A stretch of 64,000 nt of DNA from Thermoflavimicrobium daqui (GTDB taxonomy: Bacteria; Bacillota; Bacilli; Thermoactinomycetales; Thermoactinomycetaceae): the NCBI RefSeq assembly GCF_003313465.1, contig NZ_KZ845672.1:1-64000 (forward strand), given 5' to 3'. The translations under genes were made by a program, and so were the position numbers. How positions within the stretch are numbered: position 1 is the stretch's first letter; every line of letters starts with the position of its first letter. Below the pieces are notes generated by a model that was given only the letters and a program-made list of their open reading frames with translations, was not told the origin of the DNA and ran no database searches. This document shows, piece after piece, positions 38,683 to 47,313 of this stretch.

Positions 38683-39014
38683 ACTTTTCCATCCTCCTGC
38701 TTCCGATCTTCAATCTCGATCACTTCATGCAATCCTGTAATGCGTAAAAGGCGATAGATACGAGCGTTAACTCCTTTTAACACGAGTCTTCCAGCAGTTG
38801 CACGTTGTGCTTTATATGCTCCGATTAGTACACCTAAACCTGTACTATCTATATAGTCCACTTTAGATAAGTCTACATACACAGTCTTTCCATTTTGACA
38901 TAAAGGGAGCAGTTTTTCTCTTAATTGCGGAGCTGTGTAAACATCTACTTCACCTTCTACAAAAATGGTTACTCCATTTTTGTTATCTGTCTTTTCTTCT
39001 ATTAACACATTCAC
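38679..39014 (-). CDS. rsbV: Anti-anti-sigma factor RsbV
   Basis: This 111 aa STAS protein frees sigma-B from RsbW when unphosphorylated. The phosphorylation site is IDSTGLGVL (Ser57, equal to Ser56 of B. subtilis). It starts at GTG 39014 with GGAGG about 10 nt upstream. Confidence 0.95.
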   Translation of the reverse strand: MNVLIEEKTDNKNGVTIFVEGEVDVYTAPQLREKLLPLCQNGKTVYVDLSKVDYIDSTGLGVLIGAYKAQRATAGRLVLKGVNARIYRLLRITGLHEVIEIEDRKQEDGKV

Positions 39015-39065
39015 CGTCTTTCGCCCTCCAACTTTTTCTTTCTACAAGTTGATGTACTAATGATT

Positions 39066-39123
39066 AGCGATTCGTTATTCTGGAAGTAATTCGAACTCGT
39101 TTTCCAATGAATAACGAATCGCT
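39066..39123 (-). repeat. Perfect 14 bp inverted repeat between rsbU and rsbV
   Basis: AGCGATTCGTTATT (39066-39079) and AATAACGAATCGCT (39110-39123) pair perfectly, and TGGAA/TTCCA continues the stem inside. There is no U tract, so it is not a classic terminator. In the rsbU-rsbV mRNA it could be an mRNA-stabilising or processing hairpin. Confidence 0.6.
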
Positions 39124-39148
39124 GCTCGAATAAAGTACTACAAACTTT

Positions 39149-40162
39149 TTAAGAAAGGGATTCAACTCTTTTTATAATCATGATGGTTTGGTCGTCTTTC
39201 ATACTGTACTTAGTCATCTCGAATAGCCTTTGATAAATAGCTTCAACAGCTTGTTGAGCTGGCAACTCCAGATACTCACATATAATTTGTTTGAGCTGTT
39301 CTCTCTGTAGAAACTTTCCATCTACTTTACATTCTGTTACCCCATCGGAAAACAAAATAATCGCATCCCCTAAGGATAACTCAATCGTATACTCTGGATA
39401 ATCTACATCTTTAGCTACTCCCAAGACCAAACCTTGCGTCTCTAAATCATGAAACTCACCATCACTTGCTTTATAAACCAGCCCTGGCTCATGACCTGCT
39501 GTAGCATAGCGAAAATGGTGATTCAACGAATCATATACCCCATATACCATGGTAATAAACATACTTGAATCGACATTTCTTTCCACAACTGTATTAAGTC
39601 CCCTTAAAACCTCTGAAGGCGAAAGAGGTTGATCATCGAATCGATCCATCGAATATTTAATCATAGACATACATAATGCAGCTGGAATTCCTTTACCAAT
39701 AATATCCGAAATAGCAATCCCCAGTGAACCCTGACCATGGTCTACAAAGTTATAATAATCTCCACTCATCCGGTTCGCTGCTACACTTAGAACACCTATA
39801 TCAACTCCTTCGAGTGGTGGAGGACTTTTAGGTAACAGAGTCTGTTGCATGCGAACTGCTACTTCAATTTCATCTTCTAATTCACGCTGCCGATTTACTA
39901 AATGATCACGATCTTGATAAGCCACTCCATAACCAATCATTACTTCAATCAAAAAATCAAATGAAATTTTCACTTCATTGGGTAAGTCTGGTAATAAATT
40001 CTTAATCGTAGCAATATGGATACTAACCACTTCTTCAGGTGGAACACGTTGTTGTAAAATCCATTTGCTTAGTTGCTGGGCACCATATAAATGATCTTCT
40101 CTTGTATCTTGAATATAGGAAGTTAGTAACTTCTCATATTGTTTTTGCAAATCAATGTTCAT
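39149..40162 (-). CDS. rsbU: PP2C-type serine phosphatase RsbU
   Basis: This 337 aa protein dephosphorylates RsbV-P. The N-terminal RsbU domain (residues 1-80, with PPEEVVSIH and FDFLIEVMIGYGVAYQ) is the part that binds RsbT in B. subtilis. The SpoIIE-type phosphatase domain has SGDYYNF, ISDIIGKGIPAALCMSMIK, TAGHEPG, FSDGVTEC and DDQTIMII. ATG 40162 follows AAGGGG. No rsbT, rsbS or rsbR is beside it, so its activator is unknown here. Confidence 0.94.
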   Translation of the reverse strand: MNIDLQKQYEKLLTSYIQDTREDHLYGAQQLSKWILQQRVPPEEVVSIHIATIKNLLPDLPNEVKISFDFLIEVMIGYGVAYQDRDHLVNRQRELEDEIEVAVRMQQTLLPKSPPPLEGVDIGVLSVAANRMSGDYYNFVDHGQGSLGIAISDIIGKGIPAALCMSMIKYSMDRFDDQPLSPSEVLRGLNTVVERNVDSSMFITMVYGVYDSLNHHFRYATAGHEPGLVYKASDGEFHDLETQGLVLGVAKDVDYPEYTIELSLGDAIILFSDGVTECKVDGKFLQREQLKQIICEYLELPAQQAVEAIYQRLFEMTKYSMKDDQTIMIIKRVESLS

Positions 40163-40561
40163 GTAAAAATCCCCTTGGATCCGATATCTTCGGTCAAACG
40201 CCAATGTTCAGCATCTTTCCATTACTCAGCTTCAATACAAAGACGACAATCACCAAGTATATTTCAAAGCGAGGTTGCCCTCTAAACCAGCCACTCATCG
40301 TTTTTTAGTTTACAATAGTCTTGATCCATCCATAGAACTTTTAACAGCAATGCTCTTAAAGGATACGATATATCGATCCTATAGCTTTAAGGTTAGATGA
40401 GATGATATATTGACTTTTGGCTGCTTAAAATAATATCGTTATATATCTTTATCGTTCGTATTTAAAATAACACAGAACGGACCATGATGAAATAAGGGAA
40501 GACAATTTGTAAATAAAAAAAGAGAGCGAATCGCTCCCATTCTCCAGTATCTGCCAATTTT
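40163..40561. other. rsbU upstream region, no gene seen
   Basis: This 400 nt gap is where rsbR, rsbS and rsbT lie in B. subtilis. I see no remnant of them. It contains the ndoA terminator at its right end, a weak palindrome near 40355-40391 (CTTAAA..TTTAAG with GGAT/ATCC inside) and a stretch near 40336-40377 that faintly resembles the repeat found around alr. A clear sigma-B promoter was not found. Confidence 0.4.
40515..40538 (-). terminator. Terminator after ndoA
   Basis: On the complement, GGAGCGA-T-TCGCTCT is followed by seven U, just past the toxin stop codon. Confidence 0.75.
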
Positions 40562-40912
40562 TCAAAAATCAATTAAACCCAAGCTAATTTGCAGTGCTTC
40601 ATTAACTCGACTCATCATTTCTTCATCTAAGTGGGTAATTTTATCAGTTAATCTTTGCTTATCAATGGTTCGGATTTGCTCTAATAAGATGACAGAATCA
40701 CGATCAAATCCATAAGTTTTGGCATCGATCTCAACATGTGTAGGAAGTTTAGCCTTTTGGATTTGGGCAGTAATCGCGGCGACGATCACAGTGGGGCTAA
40801 ATCGATTACCAATATCATTTTGAATTACAAGTACAGGCCGTACCCCACCCTGCTCGGATCCGACCACAGGGGAAAGATCTGCAAAATAGACATCGCCACG
40901 TTTAACAATCAA
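40562..40912 (-). CDS. ndoA: MazF-type endoribonuclease toxin NdoA
   Basis: This 116 aa PemK/MazF toxin cleaves mRNA at UAC-type sites in B. subtilis. It has the start [33 protein letters not shown] and [18 protein letters not shown]. It starts 5 nt after the antitoxin stop. In B. subtilis ndoA directly precedes the rsb operon, as here. Confidence 0.96.
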   Translation of the reverse strand: MIVKRGDVYFADLSPVVGSEQGGVRPVLVIQNDIGNRFSPTVIVAAITAQIQKAKLPTHVEIDAKTYGFDRDSVILLEQIRTIDKQRLTDKITHLDEEMMSRVNEALQISLGLIDF

Positions 40913-40917
40913 ATTAC

Positions 40918-41190
40918 TTACACCCCACTAACTAAGCGCTCTAAAGTATGATCTGCTTCTTCCTCTGCTTCAAACGCTTCTGAGGCAATATTTAAGTTTA
41001 TTTTCGCCATTTCCATATAACCACGTTGCATCGCTTCACGAATTCGGCGTTTTTTACGCTCTTGTAAATATAATTTCATCGCTTGGCGAATAAATTCACT
41101 GCGATTGGAATTATCCTTTTGAACCATACCATCTACTTCTTGTAACAAATTTGTTGGCAGACTGATCATAATTCTCTTGGTACCTGACAA
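40918..41190 (-). CDS. ndoAI: Antitoxin NdoAI (MazE/EndoAI)
   Basis: This 90 aa ribbon-helix-helix antitoxin starts at TTG 41190 ([12 protein letters not shown]), aligned with MSESSARTEMKISLP of B. subtilis (93 aa), with a GGGGG site 9 nt upstream. The C-terminal toxin-binding segment [29 protein letters not shown] is strongly conserved here. The longer frame back to 41268 lacks support. Confidence 0.92.
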   Translation of the reverse strand: MSGTKRIMISLPTNLLQEVDGMVQKDNSNRSEFIRQAMKLYLQERKKRRIREAMQRGYMEMAKINLNIASEAFEAEEEADHTLERLVSGV

Positions 41191-41648
41191 ATTCGTGCAC
41201 CCCCAACCAATCATCACCATTAGCGATTTTCCCTTATCAATACTACCATTATGATGAATTAAATGCAAAAATATACTTAAAATGAATTCCTACAAATAGA
41301 TAAAATGACACATACTAAAATTTATTCGTGCCAACCTCTCAAATTCCTTCTAAAAAATTTAGCGATAAATATTGGAGAAGTTTCATTTACATTTCCAAAA
41401 AGCTTTTTTCCATTTACGTCCAAACCTAGCGCTCATCGCTTATCTACTCACTCCCGCTAAAGGGTTGACACAAAAGTCAATCCTATACAAAAACGATTCG
41501 CGACTTCCTCTAGGTACGATCCGGATTTTTAATCAAATTATGCAATATGCTGTAAGAGAACATGATGTAAATGCATCGTTCATCGATTCACTACTTATCT
41601 TTTTATAAAAATTCCTTTATTGGAAGAATATCACTTAAAACCAACTTA
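41191..41648. other. Intergenic region between alr and ndoAI
   Basis: No credible gene: a 78-codon plus-strand frame (41372-41608) has no ribosome site and odd composition. The right strand content of note is a diverged repeat at 41472-41560 that matches 43555-43633 on the other side of alr. Confidence 0.5.
41472..41560 (+). repeat. Diverged direct repeat, copy 1
   Basis: The segment starts AAAAGTCAATCCTATAC, continues AAAAACGATTC, has CTAGG in the middle and ends ATTATGCAATATGCTGTAA. Copy 2 at 43555-43633 keeps AAAAGTC--TCCTATACAAAAAC-ATTC, CTAGG and AT-ATGCA-CATGCTGTAA in the same order and orientation. Confidence 0.6.
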
Positions 41649-42854
41649 TTAAACTGACAAACTTTCGAGTTTGCGTAATTCATTAATGATCGCTATCGGT
41701 TTACCATCTTGCAAATAAATACGCGGAATACGCCTAGAGAGCATCGAAGTCACTTCATAATTAATCGTGTCTAACTGCTTAGCCACTTCATCCACATGAA
41801 TCTCCGCATCTTCTTGTTTACCATAAAGAACAACTTCATCCCCAATTTGAACAGGCATCGCCTTTGTTACATCTAACATAAGTTGATCCATACACACCCG
41901 TCCAACAATAGGGACTTTTATCCCTCGCACTAAAGCAAATCCACGATTTGATAAGTGGCGACTAAATCCATCTGCATACCCGATCGGAACAACAGCAATC
42001 CACTCATCACCTCTTGCAATGTAGGTTTTTCCATAGCTAATACCAGTACCTGGCGGAGATTGCTTTAAATGAATAACCTTAGACTTTAATGTAAGTGCTG
42101 GCTGTAAATGGATTTTCTGTCTATCCACTTCCGGTGAAGGATACAAGCCATAAAGGCTAATACCAATTCGTACCATGTCAAAAATGCGATTAGGAATTTC
42201 AATCGCTGCTGCACTATTGGCGCAGTGAATAATTGGCTTAGCTATTCCTGATCGTTTTATATCATGGATCGCTTCAAGAAAGCGATTATACTGATAGTTT
42301 AGATACATTTTATTTTTTTCATCCGCTGTTGCAAAATGCGTAAATACACCTTCTAATCGAACATGTGACATATTTAAGAGTACTTGTAAGAAGTCAGGAA
42401 TCTCTTCTGGTAAGATTCCTAAGCGCCCCATCCCTGTATCAATTTTAAGATGCACATTGGCGGTAAGACCCAAATTTTTGGCATTCTCTTGGATTTGATA
42501 CAAGTGATCTTCATTATAAACCGTGAACGACAGTCGATACTTAAGTGCCTCTTTGATAGCATAGGTAGGGGTAAAACCAAGTACAAGAATGGGAGCTTCG
42601 ATACCAGCGTTACGTAACTCTATTCCTTCATCCACAAATGCAACACCTAAAGCATGAGCTCCTGCCTCTATTGCAGCTTGAGATACGTAAGTCGCTCCGT
42701 GTCCATAAGCATTTCCTTTGACAGCCACTAGAATTCGTGTATCTATAGGGAGATACTGTTTAAATTGCTGAACATTATAACGAATGGCATCCAAATCAAC
42801 TTCAATTATCGTATCTCTTCCATAATTAATAAAATCTTTATGAGTTCCAGCCAC
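41649..42854 (-). CDS. alr: Alanine racemase
   Basis: This 401 aa PLP enzyme makes D-alanine for peptidoglycan. The PLP lysine is in VAVKGNAYGHG, and the other signature parts are THFATADE, HCANSAA, the tyrosine region GISYGKTY and GRVCMDQLMLDV. It starts at GTG 42854, which overlaps the upstream gene by 17 nt and has GGAAGTGA 7 nt before it. Order ydcC-...-alr-ndoAI-ndoA follows B. subtilis. Confidence 0.95.
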   Translation of the reverse strand: MAGTHKDFINYGRDTIIEVDLDAIRYNVQQFKQYLPIDTRILVAVKGNAYGHGATYVSQAAIEAGAHALGVAFVDEGIELRNAGIEAPILVLGFTPTYAIKEALKYRLSFTVYNEDHLYQIQENAKNLGLTANVHLKIDTGMGRLGILPEEIPDFLQVLLNMSHVRLEGVFTHFATADEKNKMYLNYQYNRFLEAIHDIKRSGIAKPIIHCANSAAAIEIPNRIFDMVRIGISLYGLYPSPEVDRQKIHLQPALTLKSKVIHLKQSPPGTGISYGKTYIARGDEWIAVVPIGYADGFSRHLSNRGFALVRGIKVPIVGRVCMDQLMLDVTKAMPVQIGDEVVLYGKQEDAEIHVDEVAKQLDTINYEVTSMLSRRIPRIYLQDGKPIAIINELRKLESLSV

Positions 42855-43266
42855 GTTTTATCACTTCCAACTGTAAGTTTAGATGTTCTAAACATTCATC
42901 ACTGACTAGTAAAGGAGTTCGTTTCCCACGAATCTGAAAGTAATAAGGTAGGTCTTGGCTATGCTTGATCTCTGAAATGGGAATCGAATCGGTTCGATTA
43001 CCGATTTGGACGACAAGCCGATCATTATACAGAATATAACGCGGATGAAACATGAGCAAGTAAAGAAAAGGAATCACAAAGAGAATGAAGATTATTAAGA
43101 TTACAAAACCTATAATAAAAGTCATACTACGCCATTCAAAAAATACAAGTAATAAAAACAAACCAAGCAGAATAAAACCATTTTCGATGATTTTCATCAT
43201 TCGATTCTTTCTAGTAAGAAGAACACGATAAGATGTCTTCTCCTCATAAATGGGTTGCTGATTCAT
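42838..43266 (-). CDS. Two-helix membrane protein with bPH-like C-terminus
   Basis: This 142 aa protein has two hydrophobic helices (about 30-45 and 50-75) followed by a beta-rich tail (YILYNDRLVVQIGNRTDSIPISEIKHSQDL) similar in pattern to bacterial PH domains. ATG 43266 has AAGGA 8 nt before; ATG 43275 overlaps that site. It is translationally coupled to alr. Function unknown. Confidence 0.72.
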   Translation of the reverse strand: MNQQPIYEEKTSYRVLLTRKNRMMKIIENGFILLGLFLLLVFFEWRSMTFIIGFVILIIFILFVIPFLYLLMFHPRYILYNDRLVVQIGNRTDSIPISEIKHSQDLPYYFQIRGKRTPLLVSDECLEHLNLQLEVIKRGWNS

Positions 43267-43554
43267 AACTGTCATCCTTAGCTGGTTTTATCTTCCCATC
43301 GTTTATTAACTTCCCATATCGTTTCTTGTAAAGGATATTATATCAAAGTTTCCTAGGAAAAGAATAAGGGGATTCTTGGCTAATTTTTACCTCTATTTTC
43401 TGTAGATTTGCTTGATTTTAGATGGGATCATAGATGGTCTTCAAAAATAAAAGCGATATCTCTGCATTTCAGTCTCTATCATGAGGTTATAGCCTTAATC
43501 GGTCCATAGAGTTTCTTAGAGCTTTGCTCTTGAGACACTCTTGTCCCTTTGGGG

Positions 43555-43633
43555 AAAAGTCGGTCCTATACAAAAACAATTCACTCTAGCTGATCTAGGT
43601 TTTGGGCTCGAATGATGCAACATGCTGTAACAT
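43555..43633 (+). repeat. Diverged direct repeat, copy 2
   Basis: Same order of blocks as copy 1 at 41472: AAAAGTCGGTCCTATAC, AAAAACAATTC, CTAGG and ATGATGCAACATGCTGTAA. The two copies flank alr and its partner gene in direct orientation. Confidence 0.6.
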
Positions 43634-43719
43634 AAGTGCTATCCGCCAAATAACTTAAAACGAATACAAAACTTTGTCAATATGAATCTCATATTTTTAC
43701 TTTATACAAACATAACGAT

Positions 43720-43743
43720 GAGGGTACTTTTACTTAGTACCCT
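43720..43743 (-). terminator. Hairpin after YdcC-like gene
   Basis: GAGGGTAC pairs with GTACCCTC. The U tract on the complement is weak, so termination is uncertain. Confidence 0.4.
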
Positions 43744-43791
43744 CCGACTGCTCCTCATCTTATCTAACTATCATGAATGATTAAGCTGATT

Positions 43792-44817
43792 TTATTTCTC
43801 TACTTGATCAGCAAAGGAATTCGCAATCTTGATCATTTCCTCTTCGGATAATGCCCCCGTTAATTCAAATTCTCTCTGTCCATCTAACCATTTTAACTGT
43901 TTTTGCTTATCCTGGTTAAGTAAAACACCAAATCCTTGATAAAGCATCACGGGTTTAGCCTGTTCAGATAAAAAAGTTTCTATCTCTTGAGGCTTTTTCT
44001 GGGTAATTGTAAACGGCTTACTTCCTGTATATCTCATGATGACAGCTGGACCAGCAATGGTTTGAACTGTTTTTTCTCCATCCAATTGACTACCCATAGG
44101 GATATACATCGGAGCGAGGGAAGCCATTCCACGTTTATCCATTTTTTGTTTAAGACCAGCTAAAGTTTGTTTGGATTCCTCGGTCATCTGACTTAAATTT
44201 CGTTTCATATCGAATGCATCTTTATCAAAAGATGGATCTAATTGAAAGCGATCAAACACCATTTCTACCATAACTTCATCTTTATCATTAAAAACACTCA
44301 CTTTTTTCGGATTAAGCTTTTGATCTAGCCACACTTTTTGTTTTTTCCAGTTTTGGTTAAGGGTAAATTTCGCAGCTACTTCAAAAAGATAGGTACCTTT
44401 CTCCCTCTGGAATTGACGCTTTTGATCATCAATAATACTACCTAAAATAGACTGATATAAATAAATTTGTCCACTTGACTCTGGCCAATCACTTTGAAAC
44501 CGATAACTTTTTTTCAAACTAGGAGTTAATACATATACCCCCTCATCATTTCTAAGTAAAATCTGTGTAATATCTTTCTTTGGATTTTTTAGGGCTACTC
44601 GATAATAATGTGGTTTTTTATACCATACTTCTACATCAACAATTTGTGGTTCTTGTCCTGTTTGAATCGTTAACTTTCCATGACTGATATAAGACTCCAT
44701 TTTCTCAGAGCGCTTCGATAAATCATTAACAAGGGTTTTGGCATCTTTTTCACCACAACCTGCTAAAAACAGCAATATCAAAAATAAAGGAACAATAATC
44801 CATTTATTCCGACACAT
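43792..44817 (-). CDS. ydcC: YdcC-like lipoprotein (LolA/sorting-protein fold)
   Basis: This 341 aa lipoprotein has signal residues 1-20 and the lipobox FLAGC. The body matches the outer-membrane lipoprotein sorting-like YdcC family: MESYISHGKLTIQTG, VEVWYKKPHYYRVAL, LTPSLKKSYRFQSDWP. The last 110 residues form a DUF4367-like domain. The role in Gram-positives is unknown, but synteny (acpS, ydcC, alr) supports the assignment. Confidence 0.88.
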   Translation of the reverse strand: MCRNKWIIVPLFLILLFLAGCGEKDAKTLVNDLSKRSEKMESYISHGKLTIQTGQEPQIVDVEVWYKKPHYYRVALKNPKKDITQILLRNDEGVYVLTPSLKKSYRFQSDWPESSGQIYLYQSILGSIIDDQKRQFQREKGTYLFEVAAKFTLNQNWKKQKVWLDQKLNPKKVSVFNDKDEVMVEMVFDRFQLDPSFDKDAFDMKRNLSQMTEESKQTLAGLKQKMDKRGMASLAPMYIPMGSQLDGEKTVQTIAGPAVIMRYTGSKPFTITQKKPQEIETFLSEQAKPVMLYQGFGVLLNQDKQKQLKWLDGQREFELTGALSEEEMIKIANSFADQVEK

Positions 44818-44857
44818 TTATTTCCTCACCTCGACAATTTCCCAGGAAATGTGTCGG

Positions 44858-46405
44858 TTAGGATAGGGGTAATTGTTCGAATGCTTTACCAAGTGCTACG
44901 ATTATATCCTGATAACATACCGCATGTTCCGAAACGGTTTGGCTCGCTATAACTCCTGCCTGCCCATGTAAATAAGTTGCCATCGGCACAGCTTGGTTGG
45001 CGGGAATTCGCTGTGCTAATAAAGAACCTAATAAGCCTGCTAGCAAATCACCTGATCCTGCTTTAGCTAAAGCAGGACTTCCTATTATATTTACTACCTG
45101 TTTTCCTGTTGGATAGGCAATAATTGTATATCTTCCTTTTAAGACCACAATCATCCCTGTATGATTTGCAACGGTCCTTGCAGCGGACAATCGAGAAGAT
45201 TCAACTTCCGATATACTACAGTGAAGCAAGCGAGCCATTTCACCAGGATGAGGTGTTAATACAGTAGGGTACTCTGAGTCACGTAGTTTGATGAGTTCTG
45301 GATGATCTGCCAAAATATTCAATGCATCTGCATCTAGAACCAATGGAGCTTTTATTGTAGATAATAAATCACCTAACCATTTGTCTTCACCCATAAATCT
45401 TCCGAGACCTGGGCCAATCACTACTGCAGAATACCGGGAAGCGCGTTCCATAAATTGCTTTGCACTTTCTGCTGAGAATACAGACTTACCAGACCAAGAC
45501 CAAATAAGCTCCTGTGTCACTTTCCCTGCCAAAGATACTTCTTGTCCTTCTGGAACAGTAAGGGTTACCATCCCTACCCCACTTCGATAAGCCACAGCAC
45601 CTGCCATAGTGATTGCACCAAGCATTCCCTTTGCCCCACCAATTAAAAGAGCATGACCATATGTTCCTTTATGTGCCCATGGATTACGTGGCTGAATATA
45701 GCCCCTCCAAAGAGCAGGTTCATTTAGCTGTGCTTTGGGAGTAAGATCTGCAGGAAACTGGGTAGGTAGCCCGATATCAACAACATTTACTTCACCACAA
45801 ACATCAGCACCAGGATATAAATAATGGCCCCATTTCGGATAGCCAAACGTGATCGTTTGTTGGGCGTGAACAACTTCAGAAGAGACCATTCCTGTGTCCG
45901 TATCCATTCCAGTAGGAATATCTACTGAAACAACCCATGCTTTTGGCTGTTGGTTGATAAGCGAAACAACCTCTCGTAATAAAGGGCGAAGCTCCCCTTT
46001 TACTCCTGTACCTAGTAGTGCATCTACAATAACCTGTGCCTCTTGTAAATGCTTCTTCATTAGCTTCTGCTTACTTTTATCATGATAAATATGGACAGAA
46101 GTTAGCTTTTGACAAACATGATAGAATATCTTGGCATCAGGAGTTAGCTTATCTTCATTTCCTACCAACCAAGCTTCTACGTTCCATCCAGCAAAAAGTA
46201 AATACCTTATAGCAACCCAGCCATCTCCCCCATTATTTCCTGTTCCACAAAGTACAACTGCATTCTTAGGCTCTGGAAATTTCCTTTGAATAGACTCAGC
46301 TACCGCCCTACCAGCATTCTCCATTAACACCACACCTGGAATTCCTAGTGTATCTATAGCAAAATGGTCTATGTTGCGCATTTCTTGAGCTGTAACTAGA
46401 TACAC
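44858..46405 (-). CDS. nnr: Bifunctional NAD(P)H-hydrate repair enzyme
   Basis: This 515 aa protein repairs damaged NAD(P)HX. The N-terminal epimerase domain (1-215) has GTGNNGGDGWVAIRYL and the C-terminal ADP-dependent dehydratase (about 225-510) has LIGGAKGMLGAI, LTPHPGEMARLL and the phosphate loop AKAGSGDLLAG. It follows acpS by 48 nt in the same direction. Confidence 0.96.
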   Translation of the reverse strand: MYLVTAQEMRNIDHFAIDTLGIPGVVLMENAGRAVAESIQRKFPEPKNAVVLCGTGNNGGDGWVAIRYLLFAGWNVEAWLVGNEDKLTPDAKIFYHVCQKLTSVHIYHDKSKQKLMKKHLQEAQVIVDALLGTGVKGELRPLLREVVSLINQQPKAWVVSVDIPTGMDTDTGMVSSEVVHAQQTITFGYPKWGHYLYPGADVCGEVNVVDIGLPTQFPADLTPKAQLNEPALWRGYIQPRNPWAHKGTYGHALLIGGAKGMLGAITMAGAVAYRSGVGMVTLTVPEGQEVSLAGKVTQELIWSWSGKSVFSAESAKQFMERASRYSAVVIGPGLGRFMGEDKWLGDLLSTIKAPLVLDADALNILADHPELIKLRDSEYPTVLTPHPGEMARLLHCSISEVESSRLSAARTVANHTGMIVVLKGRYTIIAYPTGKQVVNIIGSPALAKAGSGDLLAGLLGSLLAQRIPANQAVPMATYLHGQAGVIASQTVSEHAVCYQDIIVALGKAFEQLPLS

Positions 46406-46453
46406 CTTTATCCCTCCTAACCGTGTTATATATGTATGTCCAATTTGGACCAG

Positions 46454-46834
46454 TTATGCTTCGTTCACTTCGATCACTGCTATAGCAACGGCATACTTTT
46501 CACTATGTGAAATGGAAAGATGAACTTTCATAGACTTTCCAATAAAAAAATAAGCGGATACTTTTTCAGATATACTTACCTCAGGTGCCCCTTTGGTATT
46601 ATTTAGGATCGTTAAATCTAAGAAACTGACGATCTCTCCAATTCCAGTTCCTAATGCTTTGGATATGGCTTCTTTAGCAGCAAATCGACCAGCTAGATAT
46701 TCAACTTGACGGTGTAACTGGTCAGGCAGTTGTTCCTTTTCACTCGGTGTTAAAATTCGTTTCGTTAGCCGGTCAGTTCCTACTTTTTGTATACGTTCCA
46801 GCTCAATGATATCAGTTCCAATTCCAAAGATCAT
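46454..46834 (-). CDS. acpS: Holo-[acyl-carrier-protein] synthase
   Basis: This 126 aa AcpS transfers 4'-phosphopantetheine from CoA to acyl carrier protein. It has the start MIFGIGTDIIELERI, the motif YLAGRFAAKEAISKALGTGIG and HLSISHSEKYAVAIA. ATG 46834 has AAAGGAG upstream; the ORF opens 8 codons earlier without support. Confidence 0.96.
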   Translation of the reverse strand: MIFGIGTDIIELERIQKVGTDRLTKRILTPSEKEQLPDQLHRQVEYLAGRFAAKEAISKALGTGIGEIVSFLDLTILNNTKGAPEVSISEKVSAYFFIGKSMKVHLSISHSEKYAVAIAVIEVNEA

Positions 46835-46897
46835 AATTCTGTTCTCCTTTTCAATCATTCATCCCTATCTATTTTACACTAAACAATTTTATCAACT

Positions 46898-46932
46898 AAA
46901 AAACCGATACCCTGATTTGGCAAGGAATCGGT
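46898..46932 (-). terminator. Terminator of the AraC/beta-sandwich operon
   Basis: On the complement, ACCGAT-CC pairs with GG-ATCGGT and is followed by six U, 12 nt past the 49-codon ORF. Confidence 0.8.
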
Positions 46933-46943
46933 CTTCGACATGC

Positions 46944-47093
46944 TTAGGAGAATATTTTTTTTACAATCCAAACGATGAACGCAATCACCAGAATAATTAG
47001 GATCAAATAAAGGATCAACATCCATTTGGCAATGGATAACAACCAGCCCAATAAGCCTTTCTTTTTAAGGAGCAACAAAAAAAACCATTTCAT
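46944..47093 (-). CDS. Small (49 aa) membrane protein
   Basis: ATG 47093 has AGAGGTGG 6 nt upstream and the frame stops at 46944. The product starts MKWFFLLLLKKKGLLGWL, has one long hydrophobic helix (about residues 24-44, LILYLILIILVIAFIVWIV) and ends KKIFS. It is the last gene before a strong terminator and 73 nt after the other small membrane protein, so it probably belongs to the same operon. I know no homologue. Confidence 0.7.
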   Translation of the reverse strand: MKWFFLLLLKKKGLLGWLLSIAKWMLILYLILIILVIAFIVWIVKKIFS

Positions 47094-47166
47094 CGAAGTC
47101 CACCTCTAGCTTATTTCAACGCTTTGATCCTTTATTATTTCCTGTTAGAGATATTTCTATTTCTTT

Positions 47167-47313
47167 TTAGGTTCTTATTGATCTACCAAAAACGATACAG
47201 AAAAAGACAAATCCTATAGCTCCCAATATTAGAGAAACAGAAACAGCTTCATACCAAGCAAGCTCAAAAATATAAGTAAGGAAGAAATAGAAAAATGATA
47301 CCCATTTACTCAT
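47167..47313 (-). CDS. Small (48 aa) membrane protein coupled to AraC gene
   Basis: ATG 47313 lies inside the last codons of the AraC gene (ATGAGTAA overlap) and has GGGAGGT upstream. The product starts MSKWVSFFYFFLTYIFEL and has two short hydrophobic segments split by AWYEAVS, ending in a basic RSIRT. Strong site and overlap argue that it is translated and coupled. No family recognised. Confidence 0.7.
   Translation of the reverse strand: MSKWVSFFYFFLTYIFELAWYEAVSVSLILGAIGFVFFCIVFGRSIRT

Larger units (their letters stand above)
43267..43791. other. Intergenic region with repeat copy 2 and a hairpin
   Basis: No gene is visible in this 525 nt stretch. It carries repeat copy 2 (43555-43633) and the hairpin GAGGGTAC/GTACCCTC at 43720-43743, a probable end of the downstream-lying ydcC transcript. 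The rest is AT-rich. Confidence 0.5.

Noticed and set aside
40168-40320. Short minus-strand ORF of about 34 codons before rsbU
   Set aside because: It has no ribosome site and no resemblance to RsbT or RsbS.
41372-41608. 78-codon plus-strand ORF between alr and ndoAI
   Set aside because: No ribosome site; it runs through a diverged intergenic repeat.
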